Shown here piece after piece: positions 48,615 through 57,624 of a DNA stretch of 64,000 nt (its first letter is position 1; each line of letters opens with the position of its first letter). This DNA is from Pseudomonas sp. GTDB taxonomy: Bacteria > Pseudomonadota > Gammaproteobacteria > Pseudomonadales > Pseudomonadaceae. A program made the translations under genes and the position numbers. The notes under the pieces are model-generated. The model did not search any database and was not told the DNA's origin. It saw only the letters and a program-made list of their open reading frames with translations. The stretch spans positions 202,545-266,544 of the forward strand of contig NZ_PEKX01000009.1 of NCBI RefSeq assembly GCF_002796985.1, written 5' to 3'.

Positions 48615-49271
48615 GTATGCCGCGGCTGGCGCGGCAGGCGGCAATCATACGCATCTCCCGTGCAGGCGTCCAATGCAGGTACGCTCGTTCATGATATCGA
48701 ACGAAAACGGCCACTTGTCGGTAGAAAATGGCCGAAAACGCCCTGCAAGCGGATGCCCTCGTGGGTTTTGTCGAACAAGCTATTGCCCTTTGCAGTCGGG
48801 GGCCCTAGGATTCGTTTGAGATTTCAAACGCCTCCCCACCACAACAACAGGAGACCGGAGCATTGGCATCACACCAGCCGGCCATCAGCCTGCGGGATGA
48901 CAGTCTTCCGTTGCACCCACCGCATGTCCCTTGTGACAGGTCTCCGTGCGGCTTCCGTCGATCAGCGTACCGGAAGGTTGTAGGGCAGTCGTACTCCTGG
49001 GCCCAGCCTGGGAATCTGTGCGTGAACGAGTTCAACCAGACCGGGCAATGACCCCGGCCTGCGTTTTTTCGTGTCCGCATGCCGAGCGAACTAAGAGCCG
49101 TTCGCCGGGCGTCGCCTCCAAGCTGAGGCGGCATTCGCCTCCTGCGTCGATACTGGTCGGCCGGGGCGAATGAACGGCAGAGACTACGGTCTCTCCCATC
49201 CAGACAACAAGGCCGGCGGGGACTCGAGGTGGACCCGCCGTCCACAGGCTTTCCTCGAAAGGAGACAGGTC
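48615..49271. promoter_or_regulatory. Leader and promoter region before gabD
   Basis: 657 bp with no supported coding region. At 48813-48830 there is a perfect 7-bp palindrome CGTTTGA-GATT-TCAAACG. At 49041-49069 a CCGGG/CCCGG stem is followed by a T-run, a weak terminator. Between them, a ~200-nt transcript could be made that ends before gabD, such as an attenuated leader or small RNA. The last 100 bp include further short stems before the strong AAAGGAG site of gabD. Confidence 0.45.
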
Positions 49272-50723
49272 ATGCAACTCAATGATGCCAAGCTGTTCCG
49301 CCAACAGGCTTACATTGACGGTTCCTGGGTCGACGCCGACAACGGCAAGACCATCAACGTGAACAACCCGGCTACCAACGAGATCATCGGCACCGTGCCG
49401 AAGATGGGCGCCGACGAGACTCGTCGTGCCATCGAAGCCGCCGACAAGGCCCTGCCGGCCTGGCGTGCGCTGACCGCGAAAGAGCGCGCCAACAAGCTGC
49501 GCAAGTGGTTCGACCTGATGATCGCGAACCAGGACGACCTGGCCCGCCTGATGACCATCGAGCAGGGCAAGCCGCTGGCCGAAGCCAAGGGCGAAATCGC
49601 CTACGCTGCCTCCTTCCTCGAGTGGTTCGGCGAAGAAGCCAAGCGCATCTACGGCGACACCATTCCGGGTCACCAGCCCGACAAGCGCATCATCGTGATC
49701 AAGCAGCCGATCGGCGTGACCGCGGCCATTACCCCGTGGAACTTCCCGTCCGCGATGATCACCCGTAAAGCCGGCCCGGCCCTGGCCGCTGGCTGCACCA
49801 TGGTGCTCAAGCCCGCCTCGCAGACCCCGTACTCCGCCCTGGCCCTGGCCGAGCTGGCCGAGCGCGCCGGTATTCCGAAGGGCGTGTTCAGCGTCGTCAC
49901 CGGTAGTGCCGGCGAAGTCGGCGGTGAGCTGACCAGCAACCCGATCGTGCGCAAGCTGACCTTCACTGGCTCCACCGAGATCGGTCGCCAGCTGATGGCC
50001 GAGTGCGCCAAGGACATCAAGAAAGTGTCCCTGGAACTGGGTGGCAACGCCCCGTTCATCGTGTTCGACGATGCCGACCTGGATGCCGCCGTCGAAGGTG
50101 CGCTGATCTCCAAGTACCGCAACAACGGCCAGACCTGCGTCTGCGCCAACCGCCTGTACGTGCAGGACGGTGTGTACGACGCCTTCGTCGAGAAGCTGAA
50201 GGCCGCCGTGGCCAAGCTGAACATCGGCAACGGCCTGGAGCAGGGCATCACCACCGGCCCGCTGATCGATTCCAAGGCCGTGGCCAAGGTCGAAGAGCAC
50301 ATTGCCGACGCCGTTTCCAAAGGCGCCAAGGTGCTCACCGGCGGCAAGCCGCACGCCCTGGGTGGCACCTTCTTCGAGCCGACCATCCTGGTCGACGTAC
50401 CGAAGAGCGCCCTGGTGTCCAAGGACGAGACCTTCGGCCCGCTGGCGCCGGTGTTCCGCTTCAAGGACGAGGCCGAAGTCATCGCCATGTCCAACGACAC
50501 CGAGTTCGGCCTGGCTTCCTACTTCTACGCTCGCGACCTGGCCCGTGTGTTCCGCGTCGCCGAGCAGCTGGAATACGGCATGGTGGGCATCAACACCGGC
50601 CTGATCTCCAACGAAGTGGCGCCGTTCGGCGGCATCAAGGCTTCGGGCCTGGGCCGCGAAGGCTCGAAGTACGGTATCGAGGACTACCTCGAGATCAAGT
50701 ACCTCTGCCTCGGCGGTATCTGA
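49272..50723 (+). CDS. gabD: Succinate-semialdehyde dehydrogenase (NADP+)
   Basis: A 483-residue aldehyde dehydrogenase converting succinate semialdehyde to succinate, the last step of GABA use. ALDH motifs are present: AITPWNFPSAMI, VLKPASQTPYSALALAELAE, the catalytic glutamate in LELGGNAPFIVFDDADLD near residue 257 and the nucleophile in NNGQTCVCANR near residues 286-290. VAPFGGIKASGLGREGSKYG near the end is typical of GabD. The ATG at 49272 follows AAAGGAG; upstream in-frame ATGs lie in the leader. gabT follows 202 bp downstream. Confidence 0.95.
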   Translation: MQLNDAKLFRQQAYIDGSWVDADNGKTINVNNPATNEIIGTVPKMGADETRRAIEAADKALPAWRALTAKERANKLRKWFDLMIANQDDLARLMTIEQGKPLAEAKGEIAYAASFLEWFGEEAKRIYGDTIPGHQPDKRIIVIKQPIGVTAAITPWNFPSAMITRKAGPALAAGCTMVLKPASQTPYSALALAELAERAGIPKGVFSVVTGSAGEVGGELTSNPIVRKLTFTGSTEIGRQLMAECAKDIKKVSLELGGNAPFIVFDDADLDAAVEGALISKYRNNGQTCVCANRLYVQDGVYDAFVEKLKAAVAKLNIGNGLEQGITTGPLIDSKAVAKVEEHIADAVSKGAKVLTGGKPHALGGTFFEPTILVDVPKSALVSKDETFGPLAPVFRFKDEAEVIAMSNDTEFGLASYFYARDLARVFRVAEQLEYGMVGINTGLISNEVAPFGGIKASGLGREGSKYGIEDYLEIKYLCLGGI

Positions 50724-50740
50724 GCTGATTTTTCCGTGGG

Positions 50741-50779
50741 CGCGAGGGTGGCAGGCAAGAGCTGACAGCCACCTTCGCG
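50741..50779. other. Stem-loop between gabD and gabT
   Basis: CGCGAGGGTGGC and GCCACCTTCGCG pair with one G-T-type mismatch across a 15-nt loop. No T-run follows, so it is more likely an RNA processing or stability element than a terminator. Confidence 0.5.
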
Positions 50780-50925
50780 TCGGCGTTTTCCGGTGGTAGC
50801 ACCGGACAACCCGTCCGGCGGGCCGCAAGTGCCACGACAGTCGATCATCGTATGCTGTCGTGAGTGGCTTCTCCCCGCTTTCATCCTTTGATCCGGTCGC
50901 CCGATGAGCGGCCACTGAGGAAGTT

Positions 50926-52206
50926 ATGAGCAAAACCAACGAATCCCTGCTGCAACGTCGTCAGGCCGCCGTACCGCGCGGCGTAGGCCAGATCCACCCG
51001 GTCGTCGCCGAGCGCGCCGAGAACTCCACCGTGTGGGACGTCGAAGGTCGTGAGTACATCGACTTCGCTGGCGGCATCGCCGTACTGAACACCGGCCACC
51101 TGCACCCGAAAGTGGTTGCCGCCGTTCAGGAGCAACTGACCAAGCTGACCCACACCTGCTTCCAGGTGCTGGCGTACGAGCCCTACATCGAGCTGGCCGA
51201 AGAAATCGCCAAGCGCGTTCCGGGCAACTTCCCGAAGAAGACTCTGCTGGTCACCTCCGGCTCCGAAGCTGTTGAGAACGCCGTCAAGATCGCCCGTGCC
51301 GCCACCGGCCGCGCTGGCGTGATCGCCTTCACCGGCGCCTACCACGGCCGTACCATGATGACCCTGGGCCTGACCGGCAAGGTCGTTCCGTACTCCGCTG
51401 GCATGGGCCTGATGCCGGGCGGCATCTTCCGCGCCCTGGCTCCGTGCGAACTGCACGGCGTGAGCGAAGACGAGTCGATCGCCAGCATCGAGCGCATCTT
51501 CAAGAACGACGCTCAGCCGCGTGACATCGCTGCCATCATCATCGAGCCGGTTCAGGGCGAGGGTGGCTTCTACGTCAACTCCAAGGCCTTCATGCAGCGC
51601 CTGCGCGCCCTGTGCGACGAGCACGGCATCCTGCTGATCGCTGACGAAGTACAGACCGGCGCTGGCCGTACCGGCACCTTCTTTGCCACCGAACAACTGG
51701 GCATCGTTCCGGACCTGACCACCTTCGCCAAATCCGTTGGCGGTGGTTTCCCGATCTCCGGTGTTTCCGGCAAAGCCGAAATCATGGACGCCATCGCTCC
51801 CGGCGGCCTGGGCGGCACCTACGCCGGTAGCCCGATCGCTTGCGCTGCGGCTCTGGCCGTGCTGAAAGTGTTCGACGAAGAGAAGCTGCTGGAGCGTTCG
51901 CAAGCCGTTGGCGAGAGCCTGAAAGCGGGTCTGCGCGACATCCAGGCCAAGCACAAGGTCATCGGCGACGTTCGTGGCCTGGGTTCGATGATTGCCATCG
52001 AGCTGTTCGAAGGCGGCGATCACAACAAGCCGGCCGCTGAACTGGTCAGCAAGATCGTGGTTCGTGCCCGTGAGAAAGGTCTGATCCTGCTCTCCTGCGG
52101 TACCTACTACAACGTGATCCGCTTCCTGATGCCCGTCACCATCCCTGACGCGCAGCTGGAGAAAGGCCTGGCCATCCTGGCCGAGTGCTTCGACGAACTG
52201 GCCTGA
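50926..52206 (+). CDS. gabT: 4-aminobutyrate aminotransferase
   Basis: A 426-residue class III PLP-dependent aminotransferase that moves the amino group of GABA (or 5-aminovalerate) to 2-oxoglutarate. Visible family elements are TSGSEAVENAVKIARAATGR, the aspartate in LLIADEVQTGAGRTG near residue 240 that contacts the pyridine ring, and the PLP lysine in TTFAKSVGGGFPISG near residue 269. GAGGAAG precedes the ATG. It follows gabD and is ended by a clear terminator at 52233. Codon choice is strongly optimised, suggesting good expression. Confidence 0.95.
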   Translation: MSKTNESLLQRRQAAVPRGVGQIHPVVAERAENSTVWDVEGREYIDFAGGIAVLNTGHLHPKVVAAVQEQLTKLTHTCFQVLAYEPYIELAEEIAKRVPGNFPKKTLLVTSGSEAVENAVKIARAATGRAGVIAFTGAYHGRTMMTLGLTGKVVPYSAGMGLMPGGIFRALAPCELHGVSEDESIASIERIFKNDAQPRDIAAIIIEPVQGEGGFYVNSKAFMQRLRALCDEHGILLIADEVQTGAGRTGTFFATEQLGIVPDLTTFAKSVGGGFPISGVSGKAEIMDAIAPGGLGGTYAGSPIACAAALAVLKVFDEEKLLERSQAVGESLKAGLRDIQAKHKVIGDVRGLGSMIAIELFEGGDHNKPAAELVSKIVVRAREKGLILLSCGTYYNVIRFLMPVTIPDAQLEKGLAILAECFDELA

Positions 52207-52232
52207 GCCTTACCGCTCTAACCGTTCAAGAC

Positions 52233-52260
52233 AAGGCCCGCGCAAGCGGGCCTTTCTTTT
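52233..52260 (+). terminator. Terminator after gabT
   Basis: AAGGCCCGC and GCGGGCCTT pair around GCAA, followed by TCTTTT. Confidence 0.88.
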
Positions 52261-52285
52261 GGGGCGGTGCTGAGCGGACTGGAAA

Positions 52286-52323
52286 TAAAAAACGCCGCGT
52301 CCCTGGGGGAGCGGCGTTTTTAC
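52286..52323. terminator. Terminator after argH
   Basis: AAAAAACGCCGC and GCGGCGTTTTT form a long stem with A/T flanks on both sides, between the convergent gabT and argH genes. Confidence 0.85.
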
Positions 52324-52340
52324 GTTTCGGGGCTCTCCGC

Positions 52341-53735
52341 TTAACGAGAAGCCAGCAGTTCCTTGCCGCGTACTACGGCGGCGCGGACCTGGTTCGGCGC
52401 GGTGCCGCCGATGTGGTCGCGGGCGTTCACCGAGCCTTCCAGGGTCAGCACGGCGAACACGTCGTCGTCGATCTGGTCGCTGAACTGGCGCAGTTCGGTG
52501 AGGCTCATCTCAGCCAGGTCCTTGCCGCTGTCCACGCCGTACTTCACGGCGTGGCCGACGATCTCGTGGCAATCACGGAACGGCAGGCCACGGCGCACCA
52601 GGTAGTCGGCCAGGTCGGTGGCGGTGGAGAAGCCGCGGCGGGCCGCTTCGCGCATGATCTCGCGCTTGGGCTTGATCGCCGGAACCATGTCGGCGAAGGC
52701 GCGCAGGCTGTCGCGCAGGGTGTCGGCGGCGTCGAACAGCGGTTCCTTGTCTTCCTGGTTGTCCTTGTTGTACGCCAGTGGTTGGCCCTTCATCAGGGTC
52801 AGCAGACCGGCGAGGTGGCCGAACACGCGGCCGGACTTGCCACGCACCAGCTCCGGTACGTCCGGGTTCTTCTTCTGCGGCATGATCGAGGAGCCGGTGC
52901 AGAAGCGGTCGGGCAGGTCGATGAACTGGAACTGGGCGCTGGTCCAGAGCACCAGCTCTTCGGAGTAGCGCGACAGGTGCATCATCGCGATCGAGGCGGC
53001 GGCGCAGAATTCGATGGCGAAGTCGCGGTCGGACACTCCGTCCAGCGAGTTGCCGGAGATCGCTTCGAATCCCAGCAGTTCGCAGGTGATGGACCGGTCG
53101 ATTGGGTAGGTGGTGCCCGCCAGCGCGGCGCTGCCCAGGGGCATGCGGTTGGCGCGCTTGCGGCAGTCCACCAGGCGCTCGTAGTCGCGGCTGAGCATTT
53201 CGAACCAGGCCAGCAGGTGGTGGCCGAAGGTCACCGGCTGTGCGGTCTGCAGGTGGGTGAAGCCGGGCATGATGGTATCCGCTTCGGCTTCCGCCAGGCC
53301 CAGCAGGCCCTGTTGCAGGCGGGTGATCTCGGCGAGGATCAGGTCGATCTCGTCGCGCAGCCACAGGCGGATGTCGGTGGCCACCTGGTCGTTGCGCGAA
53401 CGGCCGGTGTGCAGCTTCTTGCCGGTGATGCCGATGCGGTCGGTCAGGCGTGCCTCGATGTTCATGTGCACGTCTTCCAGGTCGACGCGCCAGTCGAAGC
53501 TGCCGGCCTCGATTTCGCTCTGGATCTGCTTCAGGCCATCGATGATGGTGTCGCGCTCGGCGTCGGTCAGCACGCCGACCTTGGCCAGCATGGTCGCGTG
53601 GGCCATGGAGCCCATGATGTCGTGGCGATAGAGGCGTTTGTCGAAGTCGACGGAAGCGGTGAAGCGGGCGACAAAGGCATCGACGGGCTCGCTGAAGCGG
53701 CCGCCCCAGGACTGGTTGGTCTTCTCTACGCTCAT
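52341..53735 (-). CDS. argH: Argininosuccinate lyase
   Basis: A 464-residue fumarase-superfamily lyase making arginine and fumarate from argininosuccinate. Signatures: WGGRFSEPVDAFVARFTAS at the N-terminus, LHTGRSRNDQVATDIRLW, GFTHLQTAQPVTFGHHLLAW and the signature loop GSSIMPQKKNPDVPELVRGK with the catalytic serine. The ATG at 53735 gives the normal ArgH start. It is divergent from algZ with a 233-bp spacer, the same arrangement as PAO1. Confidence 0.96.
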   Translation of the reverse strand: MSVEKTNQSWGGRFSEPVDAFVARFTASVDFDKRLYRHDIMGSMAHATMLAKVGVLTDAERDTIIDGLKQIQSEIEAGSFDWRVDLEDVHMNIEARLTDRIGITGKKLHTGRSRNDQVATDIRLWLRDEIDLILAEITRLQQGLLGLAEAEADTIMPGFTHLQTAQPVTFGHHLLAWFEMLSRDYERLVDCRKRANRMPLGSAALAGTTYPIDRSITCELLGFEAISGNSLDGVSDRDFAIEFCAAASIAMMHLSRYSEELVLWTSAQFQFIDLPDRFCTGSSIMPQKKNPDVPELVRGKSGRVFGHLAGLLTLMKGQPLAYNKDNQEDKEPLFDAADTLRDSLRAFADMVPAIKPKREIMREAARRGFSTATDLADYLVRRGLPFRDCHEIVGHAVKYGVDSGKDLAEMSLTELRQFSDQIDDDVFAVLTLEGSVNARDHIGGTAPNQVRAAVVRGKELLASR

Positions 53736-53968
53736 GGATCTCTCTCGCTGAAACGGGCAGGCGCGGCGCGCGGCCTGCAGGAAGGTCAAAGTGCGACGAT
53801 AATAGCAGGCCGGAGCACAAAACCGGCGGCGCTTTGGCGGGTTGGGGCGGGGGAGTGGCGGTGAATCGTCGCGGGGCCCGTGGCCGATCTTTGCGCTGCC
53901 CGACAATTCCAGGTTATTGGTCGCACGCGGCGCTTGCCGCCGTGCAGGCGCTTACGGAAACTGCGTCG

Positions 53969-55039
53969 ATGCCCACACAGACAAAGACCGGCGCCAGGCC
54001 GGCGCCCAACGAAGACTTCTTCATCCCGGAACTCTGCCAGCCCGAAGCGCTGTTCAGCCTGGTGCTGCTCGCCGAGCTGCTGGTGCTCGTGCTGGTGCTC
54101 GCCGAGCCGATGACGCCCAGCTTCAACTGGGTGCGCCTGGCCCTGTCCTCGCTGTTCGTACAGTGGATCGTGCTGCTCTCGGCCGGCCTGCTGTGCCAGC
54201 TGCGCCCGCTGATGGCGCGCTGGCCGGCGTGGTTCTCCGGGCTGCTCAGCTGCGCGCTGGTGGTCTTGCTGACACTGGGTTGCACGGTGGTGGCCGATTA
54301 CTTTTCCCTGGGCGGGCCGATATCGCGCACTGGCGAGGTCAATCTCTACCTGCGGCATGCATTGATTGCGCTCATCATGTCCACGCTGTTGCTACGCTAC
54401 TTTTATCTGCAGAGCCAATGGCGGCGTCAGGAACAGGCCGAACTGCGGGCGCGGATCGAATCGTTGCAGGCGCGTATCCGTCCGCATTTCCTGTTCAACA
54501 GCCTGAACAGCATCGCCAGCCTGATCGAGATCGATCCGGCGAAGGCCGAGCTGGCGGTGTTGAATCTTTCGGATCTTTTCCGCGCCAGCCTGGCCAAACC
54601 TGGAACATTAATTTCCTGGGGAGAGGAACTTGAGCTGGCCAGACGCTATCTTTCCATTGAGCAGTTCCGTCTTGGCGACCGGTTGCAGATGGACTGGCAG
54701 GTGAGCGGCGTGCCCGATGGCGTGCCGATTCCCCAGCTGACGCTGCAACCGTTGCTGGAGAACGCATTGATTTATGGCATCCAGCCGCGCATTGAAGGCG
54801 GTCTGGTGAAAGTTGAGGCGGACTACCGTGACGGTGTGTTCCAGCTCTGTGTGAGCAGCCCGTACGACGAATCGACCGAGACCCTGCCCACGAAGGGGAC
54901 CAAGCAAGCCCTGCAAAATATTGCAGCGCGACTTGCGGCACTTTTCGGGCCAAAAGCTAGTCTCAGCGTCGAGCGCCGTGACGGACGGCACTTCACCTGT
55001 CTACGCTATCCATGTGCGCGTCTCATGCAGGAAGCCTGA
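53969..55039 (+). CDS. algZ: AlgZ (FimS) sensor histidine kinase-like protein
   Basis: A 356-residue LytS/YehU-type sensor that partners AlgR. Six hydrophobic segments fill residues ~30-150. The phosphoacceptor block IRPHFLFNSLNSIASLIEID lies near residue 175, and a degenerate ATP-binding region with LTLQPLLENALIYGIQPRI follows near residue 255. Length matches P. aeruginosa AlgZ (358). It controls alginate, type IV pili and virulence through AlgR, whose gene starts 4 bp after its stop. The ATG at 53969 opens the normal MPTQTKTGA N-terminus. Confidence 0.94.
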   Translation: MPTQTKTGARPAPNEDFFIPELCQPEALFSLVLLAELLVLVLVLAEPMTPSFNWVRLALSSLFVQWIVLLSAGLLCQLRPLMARWPAWFSGLLSCALVVLLTLGCTVVADYFSLGGPISRTGEVNLYLRHALIALIMSTLLLRYFYLQSQWRRQEQAELRARIESLQARIRPHFLFNSLNSIASLIEIDPAKAELAVLNLSDLFRASLAKPGTLISWGEELELARRYLSIEQFRLGDRLQMDWQVSGVPDGVPIPQLTLQPLLENALIYGIQPRIEGGLVKVEADYRDGVFQLCVSSPYDESTETLPTKGTKQALQNIAARLAALFGPKASLSVERRDGRHFTCLRYPCARLMQEA

Positions 55040-55043
55040 GCTT

Positions 55044-55790
55044 ATGAATGTCCTGATCGTCGATGACGAACCCCTGGCGCGAGAGCGCCTGGCCCGGCTG
55101 GTGGGGCAACTGGACGGCTATCGCGTCCTCGAGCCCTCCGCCAGCAACGGCGAAGAAGCGCTAACGCTGATCGACAGCCTGAAGCCGGATATCGTCCTGC
55201 TGGATATCCGCATGCCCGGCCTGGACGGGCTTCAGGTGGCCGCCAAGCTGTGCGAGCGCGAAGCCCCGCCGGCGGTGATCTTCTGCACCGCTCATGATGA
55301 ATTCGCCCTGGAGGCGTTCCAGGTCAGTGCGGTCGGCTACCTGGTCAAGCCGGTCCGCAGCGAGGACCTGGCCGACGCCCTGAAGAAAGCCTCGCGGCCC
55401 AACCGCGTGCAACTGGCGGCGCTGACCAAGCCCCCGGCGGCCGGCGGCCCCGGCCCGCGCAGCCATATCAGCGCGCGAACCCGCAAAGGTATCGAGCTGA
55501 TTCCGCTGGAAGACGTGATCTTCTTCATTGCCGACCACAAGTACGTGACCCTGCGCCACGCGGGCGGTGAAGTGCTGCTGGACGAACCGCTGAAGGCGCT
55601 GGAAGACGAATTCGGCGACCGCTTCGTGCGTATCCACCGCAACGCGCTGGTTTCGCGCGAGCGCATCGAGCGCCTGCAGCGCACCCCGCTGGGGCACTTC
55701 CAGCTGTACCTGAAAGGACTCAACGGCGATGCGCTGACCGTCAGCCGCCGCCATGTCGCCGGCGTCAGGCGGCTCATGCATAACCTGTAG
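55044..55790 (+). CDS. algR: AlgR response regulator (LytTR type)
   Basis: A 248-residue response regulator. The receiver domain has DDEP at residues 7-10, the phosphorylated Asp in LKPDIVLLDIRMPGLDG near residue 54 and the conserved Lys in GYLVKPVR. The C-terminal ~110 residues are a LytTR DNA-binding domain (ISARTRKGIELIPLEDVIFF through the IHRNALVSRERIE block). It is the regulator of algD, fimU-pilE and others in P. aeruginosa, at identical length. A terminator follows at 55812. Confidence 0.96.
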   Translation: MNVLIVDDEPLARERLARLVGQLDGYRVLEPSASNGEEALTLIDSLKPDIVLLDIRMPGLDGLQVAAKLCEREAPPAVIFCTAHDEFALEAFQVSAVGYLVKPVRSEDLADALKKASRPNRVQLAALTKPPAAGGPGPRSHISARTRKGIELIPLEDVIFFIADHKYVTLRHAGGEVLLDEPLKALEDEFGDRFVRIHRNALVSRERIERLQRTPLGHFQLYLKGLNGDALTVSRRHVAGVRRLMHNL

Positions 55791-55811
55791 CGACACAGTG
55801 CCGCAGCGCCC

Positions 55812-55840
55812 GAAGCCTGGGGGGCGGCCCCCGGGCTTTT
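55812..55840 (+). terminator. Terminator after algR
   Basis: AAGCCTGGGG and CCCCGGGCTT pair across a GC-rich loop and are followed by TTTCG, 22 bp past the algR stop. Confidence 0.75.
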
Positions 55841-55903
55841 CGTTTGCGTGAGCTGTTATCATGCGGGCACTTTCTTGCACGCTTTCTTTGCCTGGAAATG
55901 CCC

Positions 55904-56842
55904 ATGTCTCGCGAAATCCGTATCGCCACGCGCCAGAGCGCCCTGGCACTCTGGCAGGCCGAATACGTCAAGGCCCGCCTGGAACAGGCTCATCCCGGCC
56001 TGATCGTGACCCTCCTGCCGATGACCAGCCGTGGTGACAAGCTGCTGGACGCGCCGCTGGCGAAAATCGGCGGCAAGGGCCTGTTCGTCAAGGAGCTGGA
56101 AACCGCCCTGCTGGAGAACGAAGCGGACATCGCCGTGCACTCCATGAAGGACGTGCCGATGGACTTCCCCGAAGGCCTGGGCCTGTACTGCATCTGCGAG
56201 CGTGAAGACCCGCGCGACGCCTTCGTCTCCAACACCTACGCCAGCCTCGACGACCTGCCTGCCGGCAGCGTGGTCGGCACCTCCAGCCTGCGCCGCCAGG
56301 CCCAACTGCTGGCCGGCCGCCCGGACCTGCAGATCCGCTTCCTGCGCGGCAACGTCAACACCCGCCTGGCCAAGCTTGATGCCGGCGAGTACGACGCCAT
56401 CATCCTCGCCGCCGCCGGCCTCATCCGCCTCGGCTTCGAAGACCGCATTCGCTCCTCCATCAGCGTCGAAGCCAGCCTGCCGGCCGGTGGTCAGGGCGCG
56501 GTGGGCATCGAATGCCGTACCGCCGATGCGGAAATCCACACACTGCTGCAGCCGCTGCATCACCGCGAGACCGCTTTGCGCGTCACCGCCGAGCGCGCGC
56601 TGAACAAGCGCCTGAATGGCGGCTGCCAGGTGCCCATTGCCTGCTACGCCATTCTCGAAGGCGACCAACTGTGGCTGCGTGGCCTGGTTGGTCAGCCTGA
56701 CGGCACCCAGCTGCTGCGCGCCGAAGCGCGCGCCCCGTTGGCCGACGCCGAAACCCTTGGCGTGAAGGTCGCCGACGATCTGCTGAGCCAGGGCGCCGAG
56801 GAAATCCTCAGCGCGGTCTACGGCGAGGCCGGCCACCCGTGA
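55904..56842 (+). CDS. hemC: Porphobilinogen deaminase (hydroxymethylbilane synthase)
   Basis: A 312-residue enzyme joining four porphobilinogen units into hydroxymethylbilane for haem. Family motifs: REIRIATRQSALALWQAEYV, TRGDK-like TSRGDKLLD, DIAVHSMKDVP, GTSSLRRQAQ, and the dipyrromethane-cofactor cysteine in LNGGCQVPIACYA near residue 242. GGAA lies 6 bp before the ATG at 55904. Its stop overlaps the hemD GTG start. The order hemC-hemD-hemX-hemY is the standard Pseudomonas arrangement after algR. Confidence 0.96.
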   Translation: MSREIRIATRQSALALWQAEYVKARLEQAHPGLIVTLLPMTSRGDKLLDAPLAKIGGKGLFVKELETALLENEADIAVHSMKDVPMDFPEGLGLYCICEREDPRDAFVSNTYASLDDLPAGSVVGTSSLRRQAQLLAGRPDLQIRFLRGNVNTRLAKLDAGEYDAIILAAAGLIRLGFEDRIRSSISVEASLPAGGQGAVGIECRTADAEIHTLLQPLHHRETALRVTAERALNKRLNGGCQVPIACYAILEGDQLWLRGLVGQPDGTQLLRAEARAPLADAETLGVKVADDLLSQGAEEILSAVYGEAGHP

Positions 56843-57597
56843 GCCGCTGGCGGCTGCTGCTGACCCGTCCCGAAGAGGATTGTGCGGCGCTCGCCGCCAC
56901 CCTCGCCGAGCACGGCATCCACGGCGACTGCCTGCCCTTGCTGGCGATCACGCCGCGCGAAGAGACACCCGTCGAGCGCAGCCTGATTCTTGACCTGGAC
57001 CGCTACTGCGCGGTTATCGTGGTCAGCAAGCCGGCGGCGCGCCTGGGTCTGGAGCGGCTCGACCGCTACTGGCCGCAACCGCCGCTGACCCAGCGCTGGT
57101 TCACCGTCGGCGCCGCCACGGCGACTATCCTCGAAGACTACGGTCTGGATGTGGTCTGCCCGCAGGAAGGCGACGACAGTGAAGCCCTGCTGGCCCTGCC
57201 GGAGTTCGAGCAGGCTTTGCAGGTACATGATCCAAAGGTGCTGATCATGCGCGGCGAGAGTGGCCGAGAATTTCTCGCCGAGCGCCTGCGCGGCCAAGGC
57301 GTGGCGGTGGACTATCTGGAACTCTACCGGCGCGAAATGCCGAGCTACCCCCGGGGCGAATTGCTGCGGCGAATCCAGGGGGAGCGTTTGAACGCCATCG
57401 CGGTCAGTAGCGGGCAGGGGCTTGAGCACCTGCGGCGGCTGGCGGCGGAGGATTGGCCGCAGGTTCGAGCGATGCCGTTATTCGTGCCCAGCCCGCGAGT
57501 GGCCGAGCAGGCGCGAGAGATGGGTGCGCTGCAAGTAATCGATTGCCGGGGCGCCAGCCCAGCGGCGTTAATGGAAGCGTTGAGAAGCGCCGACTAG
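56839..57597 (+). CDS. hemD: Uroporphyrinogen-III synthase
   Basis: A 252-residue enzyme that cyclises hydroxymethylbilane with inversion of ring D to uroporphyrinogen III. HemD sequences vary widely, but recognisable pieces are LLLTRPEEDCAALAATLAEHG at the start, IMRGESGREFLAERLRGQG near residue 135 and the VSSGQGLEHL segment. The GTG at 56839 overlaps the hemC stop by 4 bp, indicating translational coupling. Confidence 0.93.
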   Translation: MSRWRLLLTRPEEDCAALAATLAEHGIHGDCLPLLAITPREETPVERSLILDLDRYCAVIVVSKPAARLGLERLDRYWPQPPLTQRWFTVGAATATILEDYGLDVVCPQEGDDSEALLALPEFEQALQVHDPKVLIMRGESGREFLAERLRGQGVAVDYLELYRREMPSYPRGELLRRIQGERLNAIAVSSGQGLEHLRRLAAEDWPQVRAMPLFVPSPRVAEQAREMGALQVIDCRGASPAALMEALRSAD

Positions 57598-57624
57598 AAC
57601 AATTTCTGAGCGAAGGATGGATCT

